From: Tabrizicola_A sp964393035
GTDB lineage: Bacteria; Pseudomonadota; Alphaproteobacteria; Rhodobacterales; Rhodobacteraceae
Direction: 5' to 3'
DNA: 64,000 nucleotides
NCBI GenBank assembly: GCA_964393035.1
Contig: CAYMRX010000002.1
Span: forward strand, 124,001 to 188,000
Position numbers and translations under genes: made by a program
Shown: positions 50,744 through 59,934 of the stretch, piece by piece
Layout of the letters: each line of letters starts with the position of its first letter
Numbering within the stretch: the first letter of the stretch is position 1
Notes under the pieces: generated by a model
What the model saw: only the letters and a program-made list of their open reading frames with translations
Databases searched by the model: none
What the model was told of the DNA's origin: nothing

Positions 50744-51910
50744 CTACAGCCGCCAGAGTCGCCCACGCAGGGCAAGCAGTACGACAAAAGCCAGAATGGC
50801 ACACGAATTCACCGCCAAGGCCGCCTGAAACCCGATCCGGTCCACCAGCCAGCCAAGGCCAAAGGTGCCAAGCGTCGCCAGCCCCCAGATCGCGGTTTGA
50901 TCGACCCCGATCAGCAGGCCACGGTCCGCCTCGGGCGCGTTGCGCAGATAATGTCCATAAATCAGTGCCTTGCCCAGAGAGTTTCCACCCAGGAAAAACA
51001 ACAGGGCCAAGAGAACCACGAAATCTTGCACCACGCCCAACGCCATGAACCCCAAGGCCACCGCCGCCCAGATCGCCAAGGCCAAGCGCCCTGGGCGCTG
51101 GATGTGGTGGGCCAGTCGAAGTGCCAGAGACGAGGCGAGAATCGCTCCGACCCAACCTACAATCCCGGTCAGCCCCATGAGCCCGGCCTGTTCAGGAAAG
51201 CTGATCCGCATCACCAACGGGTGAAAGATGTAAAAGCCCGGAATGACGAACATCCCCAGCATCACCGAGCCAAGAAAGATGTCGAAGCTTTCGCTATGGT
51301 TGCGGAAATGCGCCTGAACCCGGCGCAGAGCGTGGTCACGCCGCGGGGTGGGCATGGGGCGTGTCTTGCGCGGATGGCGCAAGAGGAACAGCACACTCAA
51401 CCCCATCAAAATCCCGTTTGCCACAAAGCCCCCCACCGCCGACAAGACCGGCAAAAGGAGCGCGGCCGCATTGCCCGACAGCTTTGCGATGTTATGCGCG
51501 GTTGCCGCGATCAGCGCGTTCTTACCGGCCCCTGCGGGCGTGGCCTCGGGAATGAAGGTGTCGATCGCCGGATTGGATAGGGCACTCAGCAGCCCCGAGA
51601 CAAGGCAATAGCCCCCGAAGGCCAGCGGTTGAAAGCCAATCAGCCAATCAGCAATGCCATATCCGGCCAAAAGCAGGGCAAATGCCGCTGTTGAGGCCGC
51701 AAAACTCAACCGCGCGCCAATGCGGTCGGTAAGGCTGCCCCCCGCCGCCGTAAAGGCCAGAAATGGGAGAAGCTGCAGGGATTGGTAAAAGCCGATTTCT
51801 GTAGCCGACAGCCCTGCGTAAAAGGCCATGTACCACATCATCAGGATGGTCTGGAAACCCTCGCCCACATGCCAGAAACCATAGGCGCGGAAGAAATTGT
51901 TCGGAATCAT
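50744..51910 (-). CDS. MFS transporter
   Basis: 388-aa major facilitator with 12 hydrophobic segments. It starts MIPNNFFRAYGFWHVGEGFQ at 51910; the longer upstream frame is GC-rich non-coding. Early block QSLQLLPFLAFTAAGGSLTDRIGARL is MFS-typical. Substrate unknown. Divergent from the zincin gene at 52012. Confidence 0.87.
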   Translation of the reverse strand: MIPNNFFRAYGFWHVGEGFQTILMMWYMAFYAGLSATEIGFYQSLQLLPFLAFTAAGGSLTDRIGARLSFAASTAAFALLLAGYGIADWLIGFQPLAFGGYCLVSGLLSALSNPAIDTFIPEATPAGAGKNALIAATAHNIAKLSGNAAALLLPVLSAVGGFVANGILMGLSVLFLLRHPRKTRPMPTPRRDHALRRVQAHFRNHSESFDIFLGSVMLGMFVIPGFYIFHPLVMRISFPEQAGLMGLTGIVGWVGAILASSLALRLAHHIQRPGRLALAIWAAVALGFMALGVVQDFVVLLALLFFLGGNSLGKALIYGHYLRNAPEADRGLLIGVDQTAIWGLATLGTFGLGWLVDRIGFQAALAVNSCAILAFVVLLALRGRLWRL

Positions 51911-52011
51911 GATTTGCTTTCCGCGCGGCAGGCCATGTGCCGCAGCGAACGACAGCGGCGCCCGCAAGGCAACCCCTTTTCCTCGGCCCCGCGTGAGCCT
52001 ATCCTTGCCTC

Positions 52012-52422
52012 ATGACCCTGCCCGCTCTCAACAGCATCGCCCCCACCCTTGACCTGATCGAGGCCCTTGCCCGCGACGCGGTCCTGGCCCTGCCCGAACC
52101 CCATCGCGCGGCGGCGTTGCAGGTCGCCCTGCGGGTCGAGGATTTCGCCTCCGATGACATTCTTGAAGCCATGGGCATCGACAGCCCCTATGACCTGACC
52201 GGGCTTTACGAAGGCACGCCGCTGACCGAAAAATCCGTTTCAGATCAGCCGCATCAGCCGGATGTGGTCTGGCTGTTCCGTCGTCCCATACTGGAAGAAT
52301 GGGTCGAACGCGGCGATATTGGTCTGGCCGATCTGGTCACCCATGTCACGGTGCATGAATTTGCCCATCACTTCGGCTGGTCAGATGAGGACATTGCCAC
52401 CATCGACCCGTGGTGGGAATGA
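52012..52422 (+). CDS. Small zincin-like metallopeptidase family protein
   Basis: 136 aa. The zinc-binding HExxH appears as VHEFAHHFGWSDEDI, the pattern of the small DUF-type metallopeptidase family (PF06262-like). VWLFRRPILEEW and THVTVHEFAHHFG are blocks. Activity unproven. Cytoplasmic, no signal peptide. Confidence 0.82.
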   Translation: MTLPALNSIAPTLDLIEALARDAVLALPEPHRAAALQVALRVEDFASDDILEAMGIDSPYDLTGLYEGTPLTEKSVSDQPHQPDVVWLFRRPILEEWVERGDIGLADLVTHVTVHEFAHHFGWSDEDIATIDPWWE

Positions 52423-52500
52423 CGCGGCCTCGCGCAAATGTGAGGCGACTTCTGGCCCCATCGCCCTACCTTTTTGCCCTTGAGCAAAAGGAGAGCCGCG

Positions 52501-53415
52501 ATGTCCCTTCTGTCCCGCCGTCACGCCTTGCTTGCCGCCACCAGCCTGCCGTTTTTGCCCCTTGCCCGTCCTGCCATGGCGCAGGTTGAAAAACAGGGGG
52601 CCGCAACGGCGCAATTCCATCGCTTCGCGCTGGGGGCCTTCGAAGTGACCACGCTTCTGGCGGGCACACGACCGAATGACAAACCGCGCGAAACCTTTGG
52701 CCTGAACGTCTCCGACACCGATTTCGCCGAAGCCTCTGCGGCCGCCTTCATCCCCGCCGACAAGGCGATGAACTTCTTCACGCCGACGCTTGTGAACACA
52801 GCCTCCGAATTGGTGCTGTTCGACAGCGGTCTTGATCCGGCCGGGATCACGGCCGCGCTGGCGGCAGCCGGGGTAAGCCCGGATCAAATCGACACCGTTG
52901 TCTTGACCCATATGCATGGTGACCACATCGGCGGGTTGATGGGAGAGGCGGGGCCGACCTTTCCCCGTGCGCGCTATGTCACGGGGGCGGTGGAACACAA
53001 TCACTGGTCCGGGGCCGCGAATGAAGGCTTTGACACCAAGGTGAAACCCCTGAACGACAAGATGACCTTCCTGGAGGATGGCGGCACGGTGACCCCCGGC
53101 ATCACCGCGCTGGCCGCCTTTGGCCATTCGCCGGGGCATATGGCCTTCATGCTGGACAGCGACGGCAAGCAACTTGCGATCACCGCCGATTGCGCCAATC
53201 ACTATGTCTGGTCCTTGGCGCATCCCGACTGGGAGGTGCGCTTTGATGCCGACAAGGCCGCCGCCGCCGCAACCCGCAAGGCGGTGTTTGGCATGATCGC
53301 AGCCGACCGGCTGCCTTTCATCGGCTACCACATGCCCTTCCCCGCTGTCGGCTTTGTCGAAACGACGGCCGCAGGCTTTCGCTATGTGCCCGCATCCTAT
53401 CAGTTGATGCTTTAA
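52501..53415 (+). CDS. Exported MBL-fold metallo-hydrolase
   Basis: 304-aa metallo-beta-lactamase fold enzyme. The HxHxDH zinc motif is THMHGDHIGGLMGE. GHSPGHMAFML and TADCANHY are further metal-region blocks. The N-terminus SRRHALLAATSLPFLPLARP is Tat-like, so the protein is probably periplasmic. The start at 52501 follows an AAAGGAGAG Shine-Dalgarno. Substrate unknown (lactonase/quorum-type or other hydrolase). Confidence 0.88.
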   Translation: MSLLSRRHALLAATSLPFLPLARPAMAQVEKQGAATAQFHRFALGAFEVTTLLAGTRPNDKPRETFGLNVSDTDFAEASAAAFIPADKAMNFFTPTLVNTASELVLFDSGLDPAGITAALAAAGVSPDQIDTVVLTHMHGDHIGGLMGEAGPTFPRARYVTGAVEHNHWSGAANEGFDTKVKPLNDKMTFLEDGGTVTPGITALAAFGHSPGHMAFMLDSDGKQLAITADCANHYVWSLAHPDWEVRFDADKAAAAATRKAVFGMIAADRLPFIGYHMPFPAVGFVETTAAGFRYVPASYQLML

Positions 53416-53557
53416 ACGTGACCCCACAACGGTGTGAGACGGCGATATGTGTCGGCTCAAAACGCTTCTTGCATCTTCGCCCTTGGCCACGGCCCCCGCC
53501 TGCCGCTATCATGTTTCCAAGATTGTTCGATTTTCGACGCCTGAAAGGGACTTGACC

Positions 53558-54130
53558 ATGATCTTTGCGCGCCTGCTGGCCTTGGCCATAGCGCTTGCTG
53601 CTCCTCCGGTCGTGGCTGGAGAGATTGCCGACAAGGCCGCTGAGGTGGAAAGCCTTTTGGGCGCAGGCGACGACGCAGGGGCGATCTCGGCCGCGCGTGA
53701 GGTGATGGGCAAGGCTTGGGAGGCCACCAGCGCACTGGCCATCGGCGAGACGGTTCTGATCTCTGAACCCGCATCGGGTTACGGCATCTACAACCCCCGC
53801 CCCAATGACCAATTCAAGATCGGCGAACCGGTTTTGATCTATGCCGAACCCATGGGCTTTGGCTATGGCAGCCCCGGCGAAGGGCTCTATTCGATCGGCT
53901 TCTTTGTCGATCTGAAGGTGATGAACGAAGCCGGCGAAGTGCTGGGCGATCTGATCGACATTACCGAGTTGGACCTGACATCGCGCTATCCCAACCGCGA
54001 GTTTCAGGCCAATCTGACCTACAACCTCACCGGCGTGCCGCCCGGCCGCTATGTGCTGCAAACCACGCTGCGCGACAAGAATTCGGGCAAGACGGGCAGC
54101 TTTGAAAACTCCATCGAATTTGTCGAGTGA
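53558..54130 (+). CDS. Periplasmic hypothetical protein
   Basis: 190 aa with signal peptide MIFARLLALAIALAAPPVVAG. The rest is soluble with blocks VESLLGAGDDAGAISAAREVMG, GYGIYNPRPNDQFKIGEPVLIYAEP and VPPGRYVLQTTLRDKNSGKTG, possibly an Ig-like/beta-sandwich. Not recognised. It ends immediately before the PfkB-family gene (TGA directly followed by ATGG), so co-transcription is likely. Confidence 0.8.
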   Translation: MIFARLLALAIALAAPPVVAGEIADKAAEVESLLGAGDDAGAISAAREVMGKAWEATSALAIGETVLISEPASGYGIYNPRPNDQFKIGEPVLIYAEPMGFGYGSPGEGLYSIGFFVDLKVMNEAGEVLGDLIDITELDLTSRYPNREFQANLTYNLTGVPPGRYVLQTTLRDKNSGKTGSFENSIEFVE

Positions 54131-55078
54131 ATGGCCCAAGCGGCAATCCTGACCCTGACCCTGAACCCGGCGCTGGATGTCTCCACCGATGTCGCCCATG
54201 TGGTTCCGGGCGAAAAGCTGCGCTGTGGCGCACCGGCGCTGACGCCCGGCGGGGGTGGGTTGAACGTCAGCCGGGCGATTCAGGCCTTGGGCGGGCAATC
54301 GCTGGCCTTGGTGGCGCTTGGCGGGGCGACCGGGGCGCAGATGGCAGGGCTTTTGCAGGCCAAGGGCCTACAGGTTCAGGCGCTGCAAAGCCCCGGTGAA
54401 ACGCGGCAATCCCTGACGGTGACCGAAACCGCCAGCGGCCAGCAATATCGCTTCCTCATGCCCGGTCCCGATTGGGGCGCGGGCGATCAGGCGCAGGTCT
54501 TTGCCCGGCTGGCCGAAGTGGTCCACCCCGGCGGTTACGCGGTGATCTCAGGTAGCCAACCGCCCGGCGTGCCTGCGGATTTCCCGGCGCAACTCGCCGC
54601 CGCCCTGCCCGGCATGGCGGTTGTGCTGGACACCTCGGGACGCGCTTTGGCGCAGGCCGCAGCGCAGCCGATCCCCGGCCTTGCGGTGCTGCGGATGGAC
54701 AGCGCCGAGGCCGAAGCCTTGGGCGGCACCCCATTGCCCAGCCCCAAGGACACCGCCGATTTCGCCGCCGAACTGGTTGCCCGCAACGTGGCGCAAGCGG
54801 TGCTGATCGCCCGCGGGGCCGAGGGCAATGTGCTGGTGACCAAAGACCTGCGGTTGATGGCGCGGCCGCCAAAGGTGGCGGTGGTCAGCGCCGTGGGCGC
54901 TGGCGACAGCTTTGTCGCGGGGCTGGTGCTGATGCTTGCACGGGGGCAGGATCAAAGCGAGGCCCTGCGCCATGCCACCGCCTGCGCCGCCGCCGCCGTC
55001 ATGACGCCTGCCGCCGAACTCTGCCGCGCCGAAGATGTGGCGCGGCTTTTGCCGCAGGTCATGCTTTCGGCAGTTTGA
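54131..55078 (+). CDS. 1-phosphofructokinase family hexose kinase (PfkB family)
   Basis: 315-aa ribokinase-like sugar kinase. ILTLTLNPALDVSTDVAHV and LTPGGGGLNVSRAIQALGG are 1-PFK/tagatose-6-P kinase N-terminal blocks. The PfkB signature is VSAVGAGDSFVAGLVLML, containing the catalytic Asp. Likely phosphorylates fructose-1-P, fructose-6-P or tagatose-6-P. Its stop codon abuts the nadE stop (zero gap, convergent). Confidence 0.88.
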   Translation: MAQAAILTLTLNPALDVSTDVAHVVPGEKLRCGAPALTPGGGGLNVSRAIQALGGQSLALVALGGATGAQMAGLLQAKGLQVQALQSPGETRQSLTVTETASGQQYRFLMPGPDWGAGDQAQVFARLAEVVHPGGYAVISGSQPPGVPADFPAQLAAALPGMAVVLDTSGRALAQAAAQPIPGLAVLRMDSAEAEALGGTPLPSPKDTADFAAELVARNVAQAVLIARGAEGNVLVTKDLRLMARPPKVAVVSAVGAGDSFVAGLVLMLARGQDQSEALRHATACAAAAVMTPAAELCRAEDVARLLPQVMLSAV

Positions 55079-56737
55079 TCAGCTCTCGTCCCGCCAGCGC
55101 ATCGCCATCGGATAGCGTCGATCCAGCCACAGCGCCTTTTTGGTCAGGCGTGTGCCGGGGGCGGATTGGAAACGCTTGTATTCGCTGATGTAAAGCAGGT
55201 GTTCGACCTTCTTCACAATTGCCCGGTCATGGCCCTTGGCGATGATTTCGGCCACTGACAGCTCTTGTTCGATCAGCCCATCCAGAATGTCATCCAAGAT
55301 CTCATAGGGGGGCAGACTGTCTTGGTCTTTCTGGTTGTCGCGCAATTCTGCCGACGGGGGCTTTTCGATCACGCGCGGCGGGATAACCACGCCTGCCGGG
55401 CCTTGCATCCAATCGCGGTGATTGTCATTGCGCCAGCGGCAGGTTTCGAACACGCGGGTTTTATACAAATCCTTCAACGGGTTATAGCCGCCGTTCATAT
55501 CGCCGTAGATCGTGCAATAGCCAACCGCCATTTCCGATTTATTGCCGGTGGTCAAAAGCATCTCGCCGAACTTGTTCGACATCGCCATCAACAGCACACC
55601 GCGCAACCGGCTTTGGATGTTTTCTTCCGTAATCCCCGGCTCGGTTCCCGCGAAAAGATCGGCCAAGGCCCCGCCCACCGCCTCTTGCGGGCCGGAAATC
55701 GAGACGGTGTCCAGCCGCATCCCAAGATTGCGCGCCACCTCGCCCGCATCCTCCAGCGAGGCGGCCGAGGTAAAGCGCGATGGCAGCATGACGCAGCGCA
55801 CGTTTTCCGCCCCGATGGCATCGGCCGCAATCGCCGCCACCAGCGCGGAATCAATCCCGCCCGACAGGCCCAGCAGCACCTTTTTGAATCCGCATTTCGC
55901 CAGATAGTCCCGCGTGCCGATGACCATGGCGTGATAATCCGCCTCGACGATGCGGGGCAGGCTGTCCATCAACCCTTGTTTCGCGCGCCAGCCCGCAGCG
56001 GTTTCCTCAAAATCGACATGGGTGATGCAGGGCAGGAATTGCGGCATCTGCACCGCCAAGGCACCGCCGGGGTTCAGCACGAAAGACGCGCCGTCAAACA
56101 CCTGATCATCCTGCCCGCCGACCATGTTCAGATAGACCAAGGGCAGCCCGGTATCGACCACCCGCGCCACCATCAGATTGGTGCGCACCGAGGGCTTGCC
56201 GCGGTGATAGGGTGAACCATTCGGCACCAGCAAAATCTGCGCCCCCGATTCCGCCAGCGTTTCCGACACATCGGCATGCCAGGCATCTTCGCAGATCGGA
56301 GAGCCGATACGCAGCGGCCCGATGCGGTAAGGGCCTTGCAAGGGGGCAGAGGCGAAAACCCGCTTTTCGTCAAACACCCCGTCATTCGGCAATTCGTGCT
56401 TCAGCACGGTGGCGGCAATCTTGCCGCCTTCCAGTATGTAATAGGCGTTGTAAAGCTGCCCGTCGCAGCGGTGCGGCCCACCGATCCCCAAAGCCGGGCC
56501 ATCGGTGATCCGGGCCGCCAGTTCCGCCACCGCCCGCTCGGCATCGGCGACAAAGGTGGGTTTCAGGATCAGATCCTGCGTCTGATACCCGGTGACGAAC
56601 ATCTCGGTCAGCGCCACCATCTGCGCGCCCGCCGCCCGGCCCTGTTCCCAAGCCTCATAGGCCAGGGCGATATTGGCCTTGATCGCACCCACCGTGGGGT
56701 TCAACTGGGCAAGGGTCAGACGAAAACTGTGGGACAT
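55079..56737 (-). CDS. nadE: NAD+ synthase (glutamine-dependent)
   Basis: 552-aa two-domain enzyme. The N-terminal nitrilase-type glutaminase domain has PICEDAWHADV and VPNGSPYHRGKPSVR. The C-terminal NAD synthetase domain has the ATP pyrophosphatase loop LLGLSGGIDSALVAAIAADA. It converts nicotinate adenine dinucleotide to NAD+ using glutamine. Convergent with the PfkB gene, with abutting stops. Confidence 0.94.
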   Translation of the reverse strand: MSHSFRLTLAQLNPTVGAIKANIALAYEAWEQGRAAGAQMVALTEMFVTGYQTQDLILKPTFVADAERAVAELAARITDGPALGIGGPHRCDGQLYNAYYILEGGKIAATVLKHELPNDGVFDEKRVFASAPLQGPYRIGPLRIGSPICEDAWHADVSETLAESGAQILLVPNGSPYHRGKPSVRTNLMVARVVDTGLPLVYLNMVGGQDDQVFDGASFVLNPGGALAVQMPQFLPCITHVDFEETAAGWRAKQGLMDSLPRIVEADYHAMVIGTRDYLAKCGFKKVLLGLSGGIDSALVAAIAADAIGAENVRCVMLPSRFTSAASLEDAGEVARNLGMRLDTVSISGPQEAVGGALADLFAGTEPGITEENIQSRLRGVLLMAMSNKFGEMLLTTGNKSEMAVGYCTIYGDMNGGYNPLKDLYKTRVFETCRWRNDNHRDWMQGPAGVVIPPRVIEKPPSAELRDNQKDQDSLPPYEILDDILDGLIEQELSVAEIIAKGHDRAIVKKVEHLLYISEYKRFQSAPGTRLTKKALWLDRRYPMAMRWRDES

Positions 56738-56797
56738 GGGCCTATTCCGGTAATTCCAAGGCCAAAGCTTTATCAGGTTCCGGGGGAAGGAAAAGCC

Positions 56798-57745
56798 TTA
56801 CACCCTTCCTGCGAAATGCGCGGCCACCCGGTCCACCTTGACCCGGCTGCCAAAGACGAAGGGCACGCGCTGATGCAGGCTTTGCGGCGTCAGCGCCAGA
56901 ATGTCGCCCGAACCATCGGTCGCACCGCCACCCGCCTGCACGGCCAGATAGGCCATCGGCGCACATTCATAGACCAACCGCAGCCGCCCTGCCTCATAAC
57001 CTTTGCGGCCGTCGGCGGGATACAGGAACACGCCCCCCCGGATGAAGATGCGATGCGCCTCGGCCACCAGAGAGGCGATCCAGCGCATGTTGAAGTTGCG
57101 CGCGCGCGGGCCTTCGGTGCCGGCCAGACATTCATCGACAAAGGCCCGGATCGGCGCGGGCCAATGCCGGTAGTTGGAGGCATTGATGGCAAATTCCGGT
57201 GCCGCGGGCGGGATCTGCACGGCTGTATCCATCAGTACGAAGACCCGCGCCTCGGGGTCCAGCACATAGCGTTGCACGCCCTGCCCAAAGGAACAGACCA
57301 GCGCCACCTGCGGCCCATAGATCACATAGCCCGCGCCGATCTGTTGGTCGACCGGACGCAGAAAGCTGGCATCGGGATGATCTGCCGCAGCATAGACCGA
57401 AAAGATCGTGCCGACCGACACATTGGTGTCGATGTTCGATGACCCATCCAAAGGATCAATCGCCAGCGCCCACGCCCCTGCCCCAAGATCCAGCACCGTG
57501 TCCTGTTCTTCCGAGGCATAATGCCGAACCCCGCCCGCCTTGGCAGCGGCCAGAAACAGATCATCCGCGATCACATCCAATGCCTTTTGCGCATCGCCAT
57601 CGCTGTTGACCCCCGCCGCCGCGCCAAGGTGTTCCTCGACCCCGTTGCGGGCAATGCGCGCGGCCAACAGGAGTGCGGCCTCGGCAATCGCCTGCATCAA
57701 GGGGCGCAGGCCCGCAGGGACATGATCGGGCGGAAAGGCGGGCAT
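56798..57745 (-). CDS. fbp: Class I fructose-1,6-bisphosphatase
   Basis: About 315 aa from MPAFPPDHVPAGL at 57745, with an AGGAG Shine-Dalgarno 8 bp upstream. Metal/substrate motif DPLDGSSNIDTNVSVGTIFSVY; YASEEQDTVLDLG; C-terminal YADGRKGYEAGRLRLVYECAPMAYL-like block. Hydrolyses fructose-1,6-bisphosphate for gluconeogenesis or the Calvin cycle. A longer open frame extending to 58855 is antisense to the MORN gene and is not coding. Confidence 0.93.
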   Translation of the reverse strand: MPAFPPDHVPAGLRPLMQAIAEAALLLAARIARNGVEEHLGAAAGVNSDGDAQKALDVIADDLFLAAAKAGGVRHYASEEQDTVLDLGAGAWALAIDPLDGSSNIDTNVSVGTIFSVYAAADHPDASFLRPVDQQIGAGYVIYGPQVALVCSFGQGVQRYVLDPEARVFVLMDTAVQIPPAAPEFAINASNYRHWPAPIRAFVDECLAGTEGPRARNFNMRWIASLVAEAHRIFIRGGVFLYPADGRKGYEAGRLRLVYECAPMAYLAVQAGGGATDGSGDILALTPQSLHQRVPFVFGSRVKVDRVAAHFAGRV

Positions 57746-57856
57746 CGGCAAGGCTCCTGTCATCACGAAACCCTTACATGCCGCGATCCGCCCCATCTTG
57801 CCAGAGCCACCTTGCCCCCCTACTCTTACCGCCAGCAGTTTTTCAAAAGGCCTCTC

Positions 57857-59287
57857 ATGCGACAGCACGGTTTTTTCCCCTTGGTGCTGGCCACGTTTGC
57901 CGCGTTTGCCTGCCCCGCCCATGCGCAGACCGACGGCGAGGTGATTACCAAGCAATACAATGACGGCTCGGTTTATGAGGGCACCTTCAAGGACGGCTTG
58001 CAGGACGGGATCGGCAGCTACCGATTGCCCTCGGGCTTTGAATATGAGGGCGAATGGGTCAAGGGCCAGATCGAGGGCAAGGGACGCGCCCGCTATCCGA
58101 ACGGCTCGGTCTACGAGGGCCGTTTCGTGGCGGGCAAGCCGGATGGGACGGGCAAGATCACCGATGCCGATGGCGGCAGCTATGAGGGGGGGTGGCTGGC
58201 CGGCGAGATGACCGGCACCGGACGCGCGGCCTATGCCGATGGCTCGGTCTATGAGGGGCAGTTCAAATCCGGCAAGCATGACGGCACCGGTCTTCTGACC
58301 GACGCCAAGGGCCTGCGCTACGAAGGGGCTTGGGTTGCGGGCGACAGAGAGGGCAAGGGTCGCGTTACCTTTCCCGAAGGCGGCACCTATGAAGGGGAAT
58401 TCAAGGCCGATCGGCGCGAGGGGACGGGCACGCTGACGCTGCCAGACGGGTTGCGCTACACCGGCCAGTGGAAAGCCGGGCAGATCAACGGCACCGGCAA
58501 GCTCGAACAGCCCAATGGTGACGTTTACGAAGGCAGTTTCGTGCAAGGCAAACGCGAGGGCGAAGGCCGCATGACCTATGCCAAAGGTGGCACCTATGAG
58601 GGCGGGTTCAAAGCCGATCAGCGCCATGGGCAGGGCAGCTATGTCGGGGCAGACAAGACCCGCTATCGCGGCGCCTGGATTGAGGGCCGCATGGAGGGCC
58701 AGGGCCAACTGACCTATCCTGACGGGTCCGCCTATCAGGGCGGGTTCAAGGCTGGTTTGCCCGATGGCAAGGGAAAGATCAGCTATCCGTCCGGGGCCTC
58801 CTATGACGGGCAATGGGCCGCGGGCGTGATGACCGGAACCGGCACGCTGCGCCATGCCGACGGATCAAGCTATACGGGCGCCGTCGTTGCGGGCAAACCC
58901 GAAGGCCGGGGCGTGATGACCTATGCCGATGGGTACAGCTATGACGGGCAATGGAAAGCCGGGCTGCGCGATGGCATGGGCAAGGCCATCTGGGCCGATG
59001 GCACAGTTTATGACGGCGCCTTCAAGGCCGACAAGCGCGAGGGCAAGGGCAAGCTCTCCCAGCCTGACGGATTCAGCTATGAGGGCGATTGGACGGCGGG
59101 CGAAATGCAGGGGCAAGGCCTTGCGATCTATCCTTCGGGCGACCGCTATGAGGGCGCTTTCGTCAAGGGCAAGCGGCAGGGATCGGGCAAGCTGACCTAC
59201 AAGAATGGCGAAACCTCAGAAGGGGCTTGGGAAAACGGAATCCTCAAAGCCCCGCTGCCCGCCGCCGCCGAGCCAACAGCCCCTTGA
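57857..59287 (+). CDS. Exported MORN-repeat protein (19 repeats)
   Basis: 476 aa. A signal peptide (MRQHGFFPLVLATFAAFACP...AHAQ) is followed by 19 tandem 23-residue MORN units of the form Y-x-G-x-[WF]-x-x-G-x-x-x-G-x-G, the last partial, and a Pro/Ala tail. The residue after YEGx alternates F and W in most units. Repeats are beta-hairpins forming an elongated sheet, in a periplasmic or surface scaffold. Function unknown; it sits beside fbp and upstream of the EPS genes. Start ATG at 57857. Confidence 0.9.
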   Translation: MRQHGFFPLVLATFAAFACPAHAQTDGEVITKQYNDGSVYEGTFKDGLQDGIGSYRLPSGFEYEGEWVKGQIEGKGRARYPNGSVYEGRFVAGKPDGTGKITDADGGSYEGGWLAGEMTGTGRAAYADGSVYEGQFKSGKHDGTGLLTDAKGLRYEGAWVAGDREGKGRVTFPEGGTYEGEFKADRREGTGTLTLPDGLRYTGQWKAGQINGTGKLEQPNGDVYEGSFVQGKREGEGRMTYAKGGTYEGGFKADQRHGQGSYVGADKTRYRGAWIEGRMEGQGQLTYPDGSAYQGGFKAGLPDGKGKISYPSGASYDGQWAAGVMTGTGTLRHADGSSYTGAVVAGKPEGRGVMTYADGYSYDGQWKAGLRDGMGKAIWADGTVYDGAFKADKREGKGKLSQPDGFSYEGDWTAGEMQGQGLAIYPSGDRYEGAFVKGKRQGSGKLTYKNGETSEGAWENGILKAPLPAAAEPTAP

Positions 59288-59493
59288 CGCCTTGCAACAG
59301 GGCAGCGCCATTCGCCCCGGTCCTATGCAAAACAAGGAAAGGGCTGCCTGCGGCGGCTTCTATCTGCCAGTCGGACGCCCTGAACGTTGCTTCGTGCGCC
59401 CCGCTGCTATACTCGTACAAATATGAACGAATCGGAGCATTTTCCCGCTCTCAAGGCATGGCCCGCGCCACTGTCTGTGCGGAAGCTTGCGCG

Positions 59494-59883
59494 ATGAGCA
59501 GCCTTCGTGACAACGAGCAAAGCGACCTGCGCTTCCGCGCGCTGCGGGCTTTGGCGAACGAACCCGAATTGACCCAAAGACAATTGGCAGACCGGCTGGG
59601 GGTCAGCCTTGGCCGGGTGAATTACTGCCTGCATGCGCTTGTAGAAAAAGGTTTTGTAAAATTTACGAATTTTCGCGCGGCCGAAGACAAGCGCCGCTAT
59701 CTTTATTTGTTGACGCCAGAAGGCATGTCGGAAAAACTCGCGCTGGCAGGGCGTTTTCTGGCACGCAAGATTCAGGAACACGACGCCCTGACCGCCGAGA
59801 TTGCCGCTCTGCATCAAGAAACTCGGCAGGCAGAAGCCGCGCCCGACAAGAGCGCCCCCCAGTCCACGACGCCCCCGCCTTGA
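59494..59883 (+). CDS. EPS-associated MarR-family transcriptional regulator
   Basis: 129-aa winged-helix protein. The motif RFRALRALANEPELTQRQLADRLGVSLGRVNYCLHALVEKGFVKFTNFRAAEDKRRYLYLLTPEG matches in its pieces the EPS-associated MarR group (for example RQLADRLGVSLGRVNYCLHA). It is immediately upstream of Wzz- and Wza-like genes, so it probably regulates this polysaccharide locus. Start at 59494, Shine-Dalgarno GGAAG. Confidence 0.86.
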   Translation: MSSLRDNEQSDLRFRALRALANEPELTQRQLADRLGVSLGRVNYCLHALVEKGFVKFTNFRAAEDKRRYLYLLTPEGMSEKLALAGRFLARKIQEHDALTAEIAALHQETRQAEAAPDKSAPQSTTPPP

Positions 59884-59934
59884 CCCAATGCCGCCCGGCT
59901 TTCCGCTGCCCTTTTGCTTGAGTGCCCCGATACC

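Noticed and set aside
57764..58855. Upstream extension of the fbp frame on the minus strand
   Set aside because: It is the reverse-strand translation of the MORN repeats. Its periodic look is inherited from the repeats, and fbp motifs only begin near 57745.
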